Below, piece after piece: positions 18,170 to 18,620 of a stretch of DNA of 18,620 nt. The position numbers were made by a program, and so were the translations under genes. Source of the stretch: Haplosporangium gracile (lineage: Eukaryota; Mortierellomycota; Mortierellomycetes; Mortierellales; Mortierellaceae); contig JAAAUF010000832.1 in the NCBI GenBank assembly GCA_015499985.1, positions 1 through 18,620 of the forward strand. The letters are read 5' to 3'. The notes beneath the pieces are model-generated. The model made no database searches. It had not been told where the DNA came from and worked only from the letters and a program-made list of their open reading frames with translations. Positions within the stretch are counted from its first letter, which is position 1. Each line of letters begins with the position of its first letter.

Positions 18170-18510
18170 GCAGTTCTCTCTACCCCACTAACTCACACAC
18201 GTAAACGTGCACGCACGCCTTCGAATCAAAAGTCTTTTTATTCAATACTCGTTACTTCCTATTTGCGATCAACTTTGCGGCCAGCATTCCACACTTTCAC
18301 TGTATCATAGCTCTTCCTCTCCCTTTCTTACCAAAAAAAACTAACTCGACGTGTCGCAACAGCTCATATTTTTATGCTCGTTTTTTTTTTGCCATTGTAT
18401 TTTCAGTATTTGTACCTTTTGCAAGTCATTTTCATCCCTTGTGACCTATGCCCGTATACCCCAAAACCACCTCATCATCACAGTCAGCCTACACTATCTT
18501 TCAAAGATCC
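18170..18510. other. PSF3 3' flank and intergenic DNA
   Basis: A pyrimidine-rich flank with short CACA/ACGT runs near 18190-18220. TTTTTATTCAATA at about 18234-18247 may include the poly(A) region. No gene is seen; the open frames are T/C-tract translations. Confidence 0.45.
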
Positions 18511-18590
18511 CAGGACCCCAAAGGGGGGGTTTTTTTTTCGTACGTACCCCAGGGGGCCGACCAGGGGCCTTTTTTCGTACGTAATTTTAT
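18511..18590. repeat. GC/T-rich repeat with duplicated TTTTTTCGTACGTA, possible mobile-element end
   Basis: TTTTTTCGTACGTA occurs at 18533-18546 and 18570-18583, 37 bp apart, each preceded by a G/C-rich run (AAAGGGGGGG, CCAGGGGCC). The block begins CAGGACCCC, reminiscent of hAT-type termini. It contrasts sharply with the flanking sequence and lies 30 bp from the window edge, so a partner end could be outside. Confidence 0.4.
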
Positions 18591-18620
18591 TTCTCCTGTA
18601 AAAAGTCCAAGGGATAATCG

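Overview
This is eukaryotic nuclear DNA, most likely from an early-diverging fungus. Mortierellomycotina is my best guess, but it is an inference. The genes are compact and split by many short GT-AG introns (mostly 40-170 nt, usually GTAAG donors and TAG or CAG acceptors). They also show pyrimidine-rich 5' leaders, homopolymeric Asn and Ser runs, and AATAAA-type 3' ends. No operons, tRNA, rRNA or CRISPR arrays were seen.

Layout. (1) 1-2062, minus: 5' part of the mitochondrial F1-ATP synthase alpha subunit gene (ATP1), which runs off the left edge. (2) 2063-3186: ATP1 upstream DNA with a repeated GC-rich motif. (3) 3220-5819, plus: a decayed accessory segment. It contains an open frame of unknown identity, an intron-containing degenerate gene with in-frame TGA stops, and a C-terminal fragment with a RuvC-II/zinc-ribbon/RuvC-III signature of the Fanzor/TnpB nuclease family. 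(4) 6170-6910, minus: an intronless gene for a secreted Ala/Val/Asp/Lys-rich protein with a TATA box. (5) 6911-10206: gene-poor DNA with a clear 151-bp hAT-type MITE (8-bp target duplication) and several short tandem repeats. (6) 10207-12856, minus: a ten-exon PARN (poly(A)-specific ribonuclease) gene. (7) 13058-14987, plus: a six-exon CENP-P (Ctf19-like) inner-kinetochore gene, sharing a 201-bp promoter with PARN. (8) 15616-16437, plus: a Ser/Thr-rich orphan protein. (9) 16857-18169, plus: a seven-exon gene for Psf3 (GINS3), a subunit of the replicative helicase complex. (10) The right edge holds a short GC/T-rich repeat that may be the end of another mobile element.

The ATP1, PARN, CENP-P and PSF3 models were assembled by hand from splice sites. 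Every junction keeps frame and the spliced products match the families along their length. They are single-copy housekeeping genes for respiration, mRNA deadenylation, centromere function and DNA replication, placed side by side with no obvious shared pathway. The left-centre is a graveyard of mobile DNA. I did not find a convincing new multi-gene system. The most interesting items are the Fanzor-like relic, the hAT MITE, the secreted low-complexity protein and the easily missed CENP-P gene.
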